This document shows, in pieces, positions 15,302 through 23,085 of a DNA stretch of 64,000 nt. A program made the translations under genes and the position numbers. This DNA comes from Lentzea cavernae (GTDB lineage Bacteria > Actinomycetota > Actinomycetes > Mycobacteriales > Pseudonocardiaceae), in the NCBI RefSeq assembly GCF_014653695.1, contig NZ_BNAR01000003.1, forward strand, positions 124,001-188,000, written 5' to 3'. The notes beneath the pieces were generated by a model. That model did no database searches. It was not told where the DNA came from and was given only the letters and a program-made list of their open reading frames with translations. The first letter of the stretch is position 1. Each line of letters begins with the position of its first letter.

Positions 15302-16477
15302 GTGACCTGGAAACACGATGTAGCTGGCGTGCCTGTGCTCCAAGCCTTCGTCGTCGCGCTGCCGTTGCTGCTCGCCGCGCAGACGATCGAGGAGCAGGAA
15401 TGGCACCTCGACGCGCTCGACGTGTACTCGGCGCAGGCCCAGTCCCGCGGGGACGGCGTGGTCGTCGCGGTGATCGACTCCGGCGTCGACGCCCGGCACC
15501 CCGACCTGGCGGGACGCGTCCTGCCGGGCACCGGCTTCGGCCGTTCCCAGGGCACGGACGGCACGACCGACATCGACGGCCACGGCACGGGCATGGCCGG
15601 GATCATCGCCGCGACCGGCAAGGGCGGTGGCGCGCTCGGCATCGCCCCCGGAGCCAAGATCCTGCCGATCGCGAGCGCCGACGAGAAGGAGCAGTTCGGG
15701 CTCGACGTCGTCGCCGAGAGCATCAGGTGGGCTGCCGACCACGGCGCCAAGGTCGTCAACATGTCGCTGGGCTTCTCCAGCTCGATGACGCCGTCGCTGG
15801 TCAAGGCCGTGAACTACGCGATCGAGAAGGACGTCGTCCTCGTCGCCGCCACCGGCAACGACGGCAAGGAGGTGTCCGCGCCCGCCAACATCAAGGGCGT
15901 GATCGCGGTCGCCGGCACGAACAAGGTGGGCAAGCCGTGGGTGTCGTCCAACGTCGGCGCGGACACGGTGCTCGCGGCCCCGGCGGAAGGCATCGTGACG
16001 GCCGCGCCGGAGAGCGTCTACGCCAGCGGGTACGCCGAGATGGACGGCACGAGCGCGGCGTCGGCGATCGTGTCCGGGGTGGCGGCGCTGGTGCGCGCGA
16101 AGCACCCGGAGATGCCGGCGAAGGACGTCGTCAACGCGTTGATCAGCACCGCGAAGGACATGGCGGAACCCGGCCGTGACGCGACGACCGGGTTCGGCAT
16201 GGTCGATCCGATGGGCGCGCTGACCGCGAAACTGCCGCCGGTGGAACGCAACCCGCTGCTGCCACCGCCGCAACCCTCGACGGCGCAACCCGCTCCGACG
16301 CTCGCCTCCCAGCGCCCCGAGCAGCCGGTCGACCTGAGCGACCGGCTGCCGTTCGTGGCCGCCGTGGCGGGCGGTACCGCGGTGATGACAGGACTGCTGA
16401 TCGCGGTGCCCGCCATCAGGTCGCGGCGTCCCAAGCCCGGCGTCAGTGAGCGTGGTACTCCACCGACTCCTTGGTGA
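15302..16477 (+). CDS. mycP: mycosin (type VII secretion-associated subtilisin-like protease)
   Basis: 391 residues. An N-terminal hydrophobic signal (VPVLQAFVVALPLLLAA) precedes a peptidase S8 domain with the full triad: Asp59 (AVIDSGVD), His94 (DGHGT) and Ser251 (GTSAAS), plus Asn185 (TGND) for the oxyanion hole. A Pro-rich linker (LLPPPQPSTAQPAP) leads to one C-terminal helix (about 350-370) and a basic tail. This is the mycosin layout of an exported, membrane-anchored protease that stabilises and processes ESX systems. No EccB-E or EsxA/B genes lie in this window, so it is orphan here. The 3' end overlaps the convergent ABC ATPase by 35 bp. Confidence 0.88.
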   Translation: MTWKHDVAGVPVLQAFVVALPLLLAAQTIEEQEWHLDALDVYSAQAQSRGDGVVVAVIDSGVDARHPDLAGRVLPGTGFGRSQGTDGTTDIDGHGTGMAGIIAATGKGGGALGIAPGAKILPIASADEKEQFGLDVVAESIRWAADHGAKVVNMSLGFSSSMTPSLVKAVNYAIEKDVVLVAATGNDGKEVSAPANIKGVIAVAGTNKVGKPWVSSNVGADTVLAAPAEGIVTAAPESVYASGYAEMDGTSAASAIVSGVAALVRAKHPEMPAKDVVNALISTAKDMAEPGRDATTGFGMVDPMGALTAKLPPVERNPLLPPPQPSTAQPAPTLASQRPEQPVDLSDRLPFVAAVAGGTAVMTGLLIAVPAIRSRRPKPGVSERGTPPTPW

Positions 16478-17345
16478 GCTGCATGAAGGCCTCCTCCAGC
16501 GAACCCCGCTGAGGGCTGAGCTCGTGCAGCACGACCTGGCTCTCCGCCGCGAGCTCACCGATCTGCTGGGCCGTGATCCCCTGCACGACGAGGCTCCCGC
16601 TCGCCGAGTCGTCGGTCACCGTCGCGTGGGCGGCGAGGATCTCGCGCAGCTTCGCGGCGTGCGGCGACCGGACCCGGACCGTGTCCTGGGTGGCGTCGGC
16701 GATGAACTGCTCGGTGGTGGTCTGCGCGATCAGCTGGCCCTTGCCGATCACGATGAGGTCCTGGGCGGTCTGCGCCATCTCCGAGAGCAGGTGGCTCGAC
16801 ACGAACACAGTGCGGCCCTCGCTCGCGAGGCGGTGCATGAACTGCCGGATCCAGAGGATGCCCTCGGGGTCGAGGCCGTTGACCGGCTCGTCGAACAGCA
16901 GCACCTCGGGGTCGCCGAGCAGCGCGCCCGCGATGCCGAGCCGCTGCGACATGCCGAGCGAGAACCCGCCGGCGTTCTTGTGGGCGACCTCGGTGAGGCC
17001 GACGACCTCCAGCACCTCGTTCACCCGGCTGACCGGGATCTTGTTGGAGACCGCGAGCCACTTGAGGTGCGAGCGCGCGGAACGGTTGGGGTGCACCCAC
17101 TTCGCGTCGAGCAGCGCGCCGACCTTGCGCAGCGGCTGCTTGAGCTCGACGTAGTGCTTCCCGTCGATCTTGACGTCACCACCGGTGGGCGTGTCGAGGC
17201 CGAGGATCATCCGCATGGTCGTGGACTTGCCGGCGCCGTTCGGCCCGAGGAACCCGGTCACGCGGCCCGGCCGGACGGTGAACGACAGGTCGTCGACGGC
17301 CTTGGTCTTGCCGTAGTGCTTCTGCAGGCGGACTGCTTCGATCAT
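16443..17345 (-). CDS. ABC exporter ATP-binding protein, paralogue 2
   Basis: 300 residues. Walker A GPNGAGKST (about 36-44), signature block FSLGMSQRLGIAGALL, Walker B VLLFDEPVNGLD and switch His in VSSHLL are intact. The C-terminal part ending SPQRGSLEEAFMQLT is typical of the NatA/DrrA-type exporter subfamily. It is closely similar along its length to the ATPase encoded at 18198-19109. A strong hairpin separates it from the permease gene upstream, but it has its own GGGAGAGG ribosome site. It probably drives the same permease, or one elsewhere. Confidence 0.9.
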   Translation of the reverse strand: MIEAVRLQKHYGKTKAVDDLSFTVRPGRVTGFLGPNGAGKSTTMRMILGLDTPTGGDVKIDGKHYVELKQPLRKVGALLDAKWVHPNRSARSHLKWLAVSNKIPVSRVNEVLEVVGLTEVAHKNAGGFSLGMSQRLGIAGALLGDPEVLLFDEPVNGLDPEGILWIRQFMHRLASEGRTVFVSSHLLSEMAQTAQDLIVIGKGQLIAQTTTEQFIADATQDTVRVRSPHAAKLREILAAHATVTDDSASGSLVVQGITAQQIGELAAESQVVLHELSPQRGSLEEAFMQLTKESVEYHAH

Positions 17346-17377
17346 GACCTCTCCCGGTGTGCTCGAAAGAACTGACA

Positions 17378-17415
17378 GGGACCTGGGTCATCCCCCGACG
17401 GATGACCCAGGTCCC
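17378..17415 (-). terminator. 15-bp perfect stem-loop between permease and second ATPase
   Basis: GGGACCTGGGTCATC (17378-17392) pairs with GATGACCCAGGTCCC (17401-17415) around an 8-nt loop. On the minus strand it follows the permease stop and precedes the second ATPase gene. It should end or attenuate the permease transcript. Confidence 0.75.
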
Positions 17416-17436
17416 TCTCCCCCTATTCGGAACAGG

Positions 17437-18201
17437 TCACGCGTCCCGCCGCTTCGCGACGATCAGGGCGACCACCAGCATCGCGACGGCGATGGCGGCG
17501 AAGTACGCCAGCGATCCCCACTGGCTGAACTTGAAGTCGACGCCCGCCCCCGGCGATTCGGCCGGGTCGCCGCCGCCGAGCTGCAGGAAGTGGTTGGCGT
17601 TCATGAACGGCAGCCACGCCTGGATCTTCACGCCGGCCTTCGGGATGATCCCGATCAGGCCTTCGAGCAGCATGTTCCACACGAGCAGGATGGCGACGGC
17701 GCCGGCGGTCTGGCGGACCAGGATGCCGACGGCGATCGCGATGATCGCGCCGATTCCGTAGAGCAGGCCGACGCCGGCGACGTGCCGCCACTCGTCGCTC
17801 GTGGTGATCGCGAGGTCCGAGGCGGGCGAGAGCACCTTCGCGATGCCCACCGAGCCGAACGCGATGATCTCGCCGAGCAGTGCGGCGATGAACGCCACCA
17901 CGACGGTCTTCGCGACCAGCGCGGACGTGCGGTTCGGCACCGCGAGGAAGGTGGCGCGGATCGTGCTGAAGCGGTACTCGGTCGTGACCGCGAGGGCCGC
18001 CATCACCAGCACGACGGACAGCGCGAGCTGGCTGCTGCCGAACTGCGTGGCGCCGAGGGACAGCTGGCCGTTGTCGGTCGAGGCCGCGATGATCGCCGTG
18101 AGTCCGACACCCAGGACCAGGGCGAGCGCGCTGCACCAGTACGGCGAGCGGGTCGAGAAGAGCTTGATTCTCTCAACTGCCAACAGGGTCATCAGACTCA
18201 C
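17437..18201 (-). CDS. ABC-2-type permease
   Basis: 254 residues with six hydrophobic segments: LALVLGVGLTAIIAAS, LALSVVLVMAALAV, VVVAFIAALLGEIIAF, LLYGIGAIIAIAVGILV, AVAILLVWNMLLEGLIGII, and LAYFAAIAVAMLVVALIVA before a KRRDA tail. This is the half-exporter permease pattern of DrrB/NatB-like systems. The GTG start overlaps the stop of the preceding ATPase by 4 bp (GTGA), so the two are translationally coupled. A second paralogous ATPase follows after a hairpin. Substrate unknown; drug, lipid or peptide export are all possible. Confidence 0.85.
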   Translation of the reverse strand: MSLMTLLAVERIKLFSTRSPYWCSALALVLGVGLTAIIAASTDNGQLSLGATQFGSSQLALSVVLVMAALAVTTEYRFSTIRATFLAVPNRTSALVAKTVVVAFIAALLGEIIAFGSVGIAKVLSPASDLAITTSDEWRHVAGVGLLYGIGAIIAIAVGILVRQTAGAVAILLVWNMLLEGLIGIIPKAGVKIQAWLPFMNANHFLQLGGGDPAESPGAGVDFKFSQWGSLAYFAAIAVAMLVVALIVAKRRDA

Positions 18202-19109
18202 TTCCCGATCTCTGCGTGGTACTCGACAGCATCGCCGGTCAGCTGCATGAACGCCTCTTCGAGCGAACCGCGCTGGGGGCTCAGCTCGTGCAGGACGACA
18301 CCGTTGGCAGCGGCGATGTCCCCGATCTGGTCACTGGTGGCACCCGATACGGACAACGCGCCGTCCGCACCGTCACGAACGGTGAAGCCCTTGTCGACGA
18401 GCAACGGGCCGAGCTTGAACAGCTGCGGGCTGCGCACGAGGACGGTGTTACCCGTCGAGCGGTCGATGAACTCCTGCGTCGTGCTCTGCGTGATCAGCTT
18501 CCCCCGGCCGATCACCACGAGCTCGCTGGCCGTGAGGGCCATCTCCGACAGCAGGTGGCTCGACACCAGGACCGTGCGGCCCTCGGCGGCGAGGTTCTGC
18601 ATGAACGTGCGGATCCAGAGGATGCCCTCCGGGTCGAGGCCGTTGACCGGCTCGTCGAACAGCAACACCTTCGGGTCGCCGAGCAGTGCCGCGGCGATCC
18701 CCAGCCGCTGCGACATGCCGAGCGAGAACCCGCCCGCGTTCTTCCCGGCGACCTGCGTGAGCCCCACGGCCTCGAGCACCGCGTCGACGCGGCCCTTCGG
18801 CAACCCGTTGGACACGGCGAGCCACTTGAGGTGGGCGCGAGCCGAACGGTTCGGGTGAACCCACTTGGCGTCGAGCAGCGCGCCGACCGTCTGCAGTGGA
18901 CGGTTGAGCTCGGTGTAGGGCTTCCCGTCGATCAGCACGCGGCCTGCCGTCGGACGGTCGAGCCCCAGGATCATCCGCATGGTGGTGGACTTGCCTGCGC
19001 CGTTCGGACCGAGGAATCCGGTCACCCGTCCAGGTTGGACGGTGAACGACAGGTCGTCGACCGCGACCGTCCTGCCGTATCTCTTGGTGAGGCCGATTGC
19101 CTCGATCAT
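18198..19109 (-). CDS. ABC exporter ATP-binding protein, paralogue 1
   Basis: 303 residues from ATG 19109, which is preceded by AGGGGA; the frame is open further upstream but without a ribosome site. Walker A GPNGAGKST, signature LGMSQRLGIAAALL, Walker B VLLFDEPVNGLDPEGILWIR and the C-terminal SPQRGSLEEAFMQLTGDAVEYHA block are all present. It is the partner of the coupled permease immediately downstream, energising export across the membrane. The near-duplicate gene at 16443-17345 suggests duplication of the ATPase without the permease. Confidence 0.9.
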   Translation of the reverse strand: MIEAIGLTKRYGRTVAVDDLSFTVQPGRVTGFLGPNGAGKSTTMRMILGLDRPTAGRVLIDGKPYTELNRPLQTVGALLDAKWVHPNRSARAHLKWLAVSNGLPKGRVDAVLEAVGLTQVAGKNAGGFSLGMSQRLGIAAALLGDPKVLLFDEPVNGLDPEGILWIRTFMQNLAAEGRTVLVSSHLLSEMALTASELVVIGRGKLITQSTTQEFIDRSTGNTVLVRSPQLFKLGPLLVDKGFTVRDGADGALSVSGATSDQIGDIAAANGVVLHELSPQRGSLEEAFMQLTGDAVEYHAEIGK

Positions 19110-19231
19110 GGGCTTTCCCCTCTCGGTGATGGGACTACTTTGACGCTCTGGGGGGTCAGCGCACATCGACCTGCGGTCTGCGGTCGGCGTCAACTTCCGT
19201 CGCCGTGTGGCGCTACCTCCGTCGTAGTTGA

Positions 19232-19675
19232 ATGAGCCACATGGGATACACGGAAGCGCCCGACGGCTGGTGGCGGGAGTTCGTCCTGGCCAAGCCGGCC
19301 CGCACCGGCAAGCTCGCGGTCACCCGCAAGGACGGATCACCGCACGTCGCACCGGTCTGGGTGGACCTCGACGGCCCCGACGTCGTCTTCCTGACCGCGC
19401 GCGACACGGTCAAGGGCAAGTCGATCCTGCGCGATGGCCGGGTGGCCCTCTGCTTCGACAACGAGCTGCCGCCGTTCGACTTCGTGACGATCACCGGCCA
19501 GGCCGTGGTCGACGAGGACCCGGAACAGCTCAAGTACTGGGCGGGCCGCACCGCCGCGCGCTACATGGGCGACGACCGCGCCGACGAGTACGCCGACCGC
19601 AACGGCGTGCCCGGCGAGATGGTCGTGCGGGTCAAGGTCGACAAGGTCGTCGCCAAGCAGAACGTCTCGGACTAG
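19232..19675 (+). CDS. PPOX-class, probably F420-dependent, oxidoreductase
   Basis: 147 residues, a single split-barrel domain. The segment ARTGKLAVTRKDGSPHVAPV followed by WVDLDG, then FLTARDTVKGKSILRDGRVALCFDN, resembles actinobacterial PPOX-class proteins that bind F420 or a flavin. The likely role is a cytosolic redox reaction on an unknown substrate. The ATG has no clear ribosome site; a second ATG three codons later is possible. It sits between the ABC exporter and a HAD phosphatase, convergent with the latter (3-bp gap). Confidence 0.75.
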   Translation: MSHMGYTEAPDGWWREFVLAKPARTGKLAVTRKDGSPHVAPVWVDLDGPDVVFLTARDTVKGKSILRDGRVALCFDNELPPFDFVTITGQAVVDEDPEQLKYWAGRTAARYMGDDRADEYADRNGVPGEMVVRVKVDKVVAKQNVSD

Positions 19676-19678
19676 GAC

Positions 19679-20464
19679 CTAACCGGGGAAGAAGCGGTTC
19701 AGCACCTGGGCGGCGCCGTCCTCGAGCACGGTCGGCGCCACCTCGTCCGCCACCGCTTGCACGTGCGCCGGCGCCTGTCCCATCGCGACACCGAGTCCGG
19801 CCCACTTCAGCATCTCCACGTCGTTGGACCCGTCGCCGATCGCGAGCGCGTCCGCGGCCGTCAGGCCCAGTCGTGCGCTGAGCTCCTCCAGTGCCGTGCC
19901 CTTCGTGACGTTGGGCGGCACCGCGGTCAGCCACGCCTCGGTGTGGTCGACGGACCACTCGACGCCCGGCAGGTCGAGGTCCTTCACCGCGAACGACAGC
20001 TCGGCCGGCGTGTGGTCGAGCCAGCGCATGACCAGCCGTGACGTGGGCACGGCCACCTCGTCGAAACTGGCCTGTGTCGTCACGCCCCACAGGTCACCGG
20101 GCAGGAACTCGCCGAGCGACAGGTTGCCGACGCCGGTCTTCTCCACCGCGAACACCGCACCGGGCAGCAGGGCCAGCAGCGCCTTGATCGTCGGGCCGGG
20201 GTCGAACGTCACGCGCCTGGTGACCTCGCCCAGAGCCGGGTCCCACCACACGGCGCCGTTCGAGCACACGGCGAACGTGACGGGCAGCTTCGCGGCGACC
20301 TCGCTGATGCCGACGAGGCTGCGGCCGGTGCAGAGCACCACGTGAGCGCCGTGTTCCGTCGCGCGCGTGATGGCCGCTTTCACGGCCGGTGAGATGTCGT
20401 TCGAGCCGACCGGGGTCAGGGTTCCGTCGATGTCCAGCGCTACCAGTCGCGGTCTCCAGTTCAC
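19679..20464 (-). CDS. HAD-superfamily (Cof-type) hydrolase
   Basis: 261 residues. The nucleophile motif VALDIDGTLT (Asp at 11 and 13), motif II LCTGRS, and the C-terminal GDGSNDVEMLKWAG metal site are complete. A large C2B-type cap lies between, so this belongs to the Cof/YbiV-like branch that dephosphorylates sugar phosphates or cofactors. GTG start at 20464. It is divergent from the TetR gene and its promoter shares the TetR operator region, so it may be co-regulated; that is inference. Confidence 0.85.
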   Translation of the reverse strand: MNWRPRLVALDIDGTLTPVGSNDISPAVKAAITRATEHGAHVVLCTGRSLVGISEVAAKLPVTFAVCSNGAVWWDPALGEVTRRVTFDPGPTIKALLALLPGAVFAVEKTGVGNLSLGEFLPGDLWGVTTQASFDEVAVPTSRLVMRWLDHTPAELSFAVKDLDLPGVEWSVDHTEAWLTAVPPNVTKGTALEELSARLGLTAADALAIGDGSNDVEMLKWAGLGVAMGQAPAHVQAVADEVAPTVLEDGAAQVLNRFFPG

Positions 20465-20485
20465 GTGACGTCACCCTATGCGAAG

Positions 20486-20509
20486 GTTAGTGAATTGTGG
20501 TTCACTAAC
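20486..20509 (+). promoter_or_regulatory. TetR-type operator: 9-bp perfect inverted repeat
   Basis: GTTAGTGAA (20486-20494) and TTCACTAAC (20501-20509) are perfect complements with a 6-bp spacer. They lie 3 bp before the GTG start of the TetR gene and 21 bp from the divergent HAD gene. Position and symmetry fit autoregulation by the adjacent TetR. Confidence 0.75.
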
Positions 20510-20512
20510 TGC

Positions 20513-21040
20513 GTGGCACGACCCCGCACGATCACCGACGAACGGATCCTGAACGCCGTCGCGGCGGTCATCGACCGGCGCGGACCGGAGTTCACCGTCG
20601 CGGACGTGGCGGCGGAGGCCGGGGTGTCGGTCGGGGCGGTGGCGAAGAGGTTCGGGTCGAAGAGCGGGCTGCTGCAGGCGTTGACGAAGGCGGGCACCGA
20701 GGAGGTCGCGCGCCGGATGCACGAGGCCGGTTCGGTCCGCGCCGCGCTGATGACCTGGTTCGACCGCCTCAACGACCCGGTGGTCGCCACGAACAACCTG
20801 GCGCAGCTCGGCGTCGACCTGATCGACCCGGAGCTGCGCGCGCTGCTCGCCCAGCACTACGCGGTGCTGGAACGAGAGCTGGAGACGTTGTGCGCCGCCG
20901 AGCACCTGCCGCCGAACGCGGCACGCGTGCTCGCCGCGCTGGTGTACGGGATCTCGATGGACTGGTCGGTGCGCCCGCGCGGAGACCTGTTGGCGCGCAT
21001 GGGAGAGGACATCGATCTGGTGCTGGAAGGGATGCGCTGA
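20513..21040 (+). CDS. TetR-family transcriptional regulator
   Basis: 175 residues from GTG 20513; an earlier in-frame start would run through the operator. The N-terminal helix-turn-helix reads FTVADVAAEAGVSVGAVAKRF, followed by GSKSGLLQALTKAG. The C-terminal ligand domain is short and variable, so the inducer cannot be predicted. It forms a run with a PPOX protein (TGATG overlap) and an SDR (16-bp overlap), which are likely its targets together with itself. No Shine-Dalgarno fits between the operator and GTG, suggesting a leaderless message. Confidence 0.85.
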   Translation: MARPRTITDERILNAVAAVIDRRGPEFTVADVAAEAGVSVGAVAKRFGSKSGLLQALTKAGTEEVARRMHEAGSVRAALMTWFDRLNDPVVATNNLAQLGVDLIDPELRALLAQHYAVLERELETLCAAEHLPPNAARVLAALVYGISMDWSVRPRGDLLARMGEDIDLVLEGMR

Positions 21041-21519
21041 TGGCCACCTGGGCGGAGTTCGCGGCCGAGGAGCCCGACATGGCCGCGTTCGTGGAGGGCA
21101 GGTTCGCCGCCGATCGGCACGCGTTGCTCGCGACGCTGCGCAAGGACGGCTCGCCGCGGATCAGCGGCGTGGAACCGGACTTCACCCACGGCGAGCTGTG
21201 GGCGGGCATGATGCCGGGCTCGATGAAGTCGAGGGACCTGCGGCGCGACCCGAGGTTCGCGCTGCACTGCATGAGCACGACCGCGTCGATGACGGAGGCG
21301 GGGGACGCGAAGGTCAGCGGCACCGCCGAGTTCTGGACGGACAAGGAGATCTACCTGAAAGACCTGTTCGACCGCACGGGCTGGGAGCCGAAGCCGGAGG
21401 AGATCGACCTGTTCCGGTTCGACGTCACCGAGGTCGTGCAGCTCACCGTCGAGGGCGACGGGATGGTCGTCCTCTCCTGGCACGAGGGAAGGGGAACTCG
21501 CCGTGTCACCAAGCAGTAG
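21040..21519 (+). CDS. pyridoxamine-5'-phosphate-oxidase-like (PPOX) protein
   Basis: 159 residues from ATG 21040, overlapping the TetR stop by one base. Split-barrel segments HALLATLRKDGSPRISGVEP and LWAGMMPGSMKSRDL are typical of the flavin-binding PNPOx-like superfamily. Probably binds FMN, F420 or haem; the substrate is unknown. It is coupled to the TetR upstream and the SDR downstream, so the three are likely one transcriptional unit under the TetR operator. Confidence 0.75.
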   Translation: MATWAEFAAEEPDMAAFVEGRFAADRHALLATLRKDGSPRISGVEPDFTHGELWAGMMPGSMKSRDLRRDPRFALHCMSTTASMTEAGDAKVSGTAEFWTDKEIYLKDLFDRTGWEPKPEEIDLFRFDVTEVVQLTVEGDGMVVLSWHEGRGTRRVTKQ

Positions 21520-22423
21520 TCCTGATCTGAGCGGGAAGGTCGCGGTCGTCACCGGCGCCACGCGCGGTGCGGGACGGGCGATCGCCGTGGAGCTCGGTGC
21601 GGCGGGGGCGACGGTGTTCGTCGCCGGCCGCACCACGCGGGAGCAGCAGTCGGAGGTCGGGCGGTCGGAGACGATCGAGGACACCGCCGAGCTGGTGGAC
21701 GCCGCGGGCGGCAAGGGGATCGCGGTCCGGTGCGACCTCACGGTTCCGTCCGATGTGGACGCTCTGGCGGCGCGGATCGACAAGCTGGACATCTTCGTCG
21801 ACAACGCCTGGGGCGGCGAGAACCTCGTCGAGTGGGGCAAGTTCTGGGAGCACGACCTCGAGAAGCAGTTGCACATGTGGCGCAACGGCGTCGAGACGCA
21901 CCTTGTCGCCATCCACAGGCTGATGCCGCTGGTCCTGCGGTCCGACGACGGGCTCGTGGTCGAGGTGACCGACGGCGAGGACGGCGAGGCGTACTTCGTG
22001 AACCTCCCGTACGACGCGGTGAAGAACACCGTGCGCCGCTTCGGTGAGGTGCTGGCGAAGGACCTCAAGGACCACCCGAACGTCACGGCTCTCGCGGTGA
22101 CGCCAGGATTCCTGCGCTCCGAGCAGATGCTGGAGACGTTCGGCGTCACCGAGCAGAACTGGCGCGACGCGATCGAGAAGGTGCCGGACTACGCGCTGTC
22201 CGAGACACCGCACTACCTCGGCCGAGGCATCGCGCACCTCGCCGCGGACGAGGACCGCAAGAGGTTCGCCGGACAGTGCCTGTCGTCGTGGAAGCTCAAG
22301 CGCGAGTACGGGTTCACCGACCTCGACGGCTCGCAGCCCGACTGGGGCCACTGGTGGGACGACGTCGTGAAGCCGCGCATGGCGGGTCAGACGGTGGACG
22401 CCGATCCCGAGAAGTACCGCTAG
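21503..22423 (+). CDS. SDR-family oxidoreductase
   Basis: 306 residues. TGATRGAGRAIA forms the nucleotide-binding turn, FVAGRTTREQ follows beta-2, and YDAVK supplies the catalytic Tyr-x3-Lys. The NNAG motif appears as DNAWGG, which is atypical. The C-terminal extension (DFLGHWWDD-like, ending DADPEKYR) is longer than in classical SDRs. The GTG start lies inside the preceding gene. The last 4 bp overlap the stop of the convergent response regulator. Substrate unknown. Confidence 0.85.
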   Translation: MSPSSSPDLSGKVAVVTGATRGAGRAIAVELGAAGATVFVAGRTTREQQSEVGRSETIEDTAELVDAAGGKGIAVRCDLTVPSDVDALAARIDKLDIFVDNAWGGENLVEWGKFWEHDLEKQLHMWRNGVETHLVAIHRLMPLVLRSDDGLVVEVTDGEDGEAYFVNLPYDAVKNTVRRFGEVLAKDLKDHPNVTALAVTPGFLRSEQMLETFGVTEQNWRDAIEKVPDYALSETPHYLGRGIAHLAADEDRKRFAGQCLSSWKLKREYGFTDLDGSQPDWGHWWDDVVKPRMAGQTVDADPEKYR

Positions 22424-23076
22424 GCGTCACCGGGGCGGACGAGACCGGTCTCGTAGGCCAGCACCACGGCCTGCACCCGGTCTCGCAGCTCCAGCTTCGC
22501 GAGGATCCTGCCGACGTGCGTCTTCACCGTCGCCTCCGACAGGAAGAGCTTGCGGGCGAGCTCGGTGTTCGACAGGCCCTTCGCGATCAGCACGAGCACC
22601 TCGCGCTCGCGCTCGGTCAGCACGTCGAGCATCGAGGCGTCCCGCAGCTCACCGCCGCCGTCGCCGAGGAACCGGCCCAGCAGCCGCTTCGTCACCGAAG
22701 GCGAGACCACCGCGTCACCGGAGGCCACCGCGCGCAACGCCGACACGAGGTCGGACGGCGGGGTGTCCTTGAGCAGGAAGCCGCTGGCTCCGTTGCGCAG
22801 GGCGGAAAGCGCGTACTCGTCCATGTCGAAGGTGGTCATGACCAGCACCTTCGCCGAGTCGGCTTCGGCGATGCGCTTGGTCGCCTCCACGCCGTCCATC
22901 ACGGGCATGCGCACGTCCATGAGCACCACGTCGGGCCGGAGCTTGTCGGCCATCTGCACGGCGTCGAGCCCGTCGGCCGCCTCGCCGATCACGTCGATGT
23001 CTTCCTGCGCGCCCAGCACCATGCGGAAGCCCATGCGCATGAGTTCCTGGTCGTCGACCAGCAGCACCCGAATCAC
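22420..23076 (-). CDS. NarL/FixJ-family response regulator
   Basis: 218 residues. The receiver domain has Asp9/Asp10 and the phosphorylated Asp54 (VVLMDVRMP), Thr and Lys in VLVMTTFD and LLKD. The C-terminal LuxR-type HTH reads LTEREREVLVLIAKGLSNTE followed by LARKLFLSEATVKTHVGRIL. GTG start at 23076, 9 bp after the cognate kinase stop, so both are on one transcript with kinase first. It activates or represses unknown targets. Confidence 0.93.
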   Translation of the reverse strand: MIRVLLVDDQELMRMGFRMVLGAQEDIDVIGEAADGLDAVQMADKLRPDVVLMDVRMPVMDGVEATKRIAEADSAKVLVMTTFDMDEYALSALRNGASGFLLKDTPPSDLVSALRAVASGDAVVSPSVTKRLLGRFLGDGGGELRDASMLDVLTEREREVLVLIAKGLSNTELARKLFLSEATVKTHVGRILAKLELRDRVQAVVLAYETGLVRPGDA

Positions 23077-23085
23077 TCGATCACC

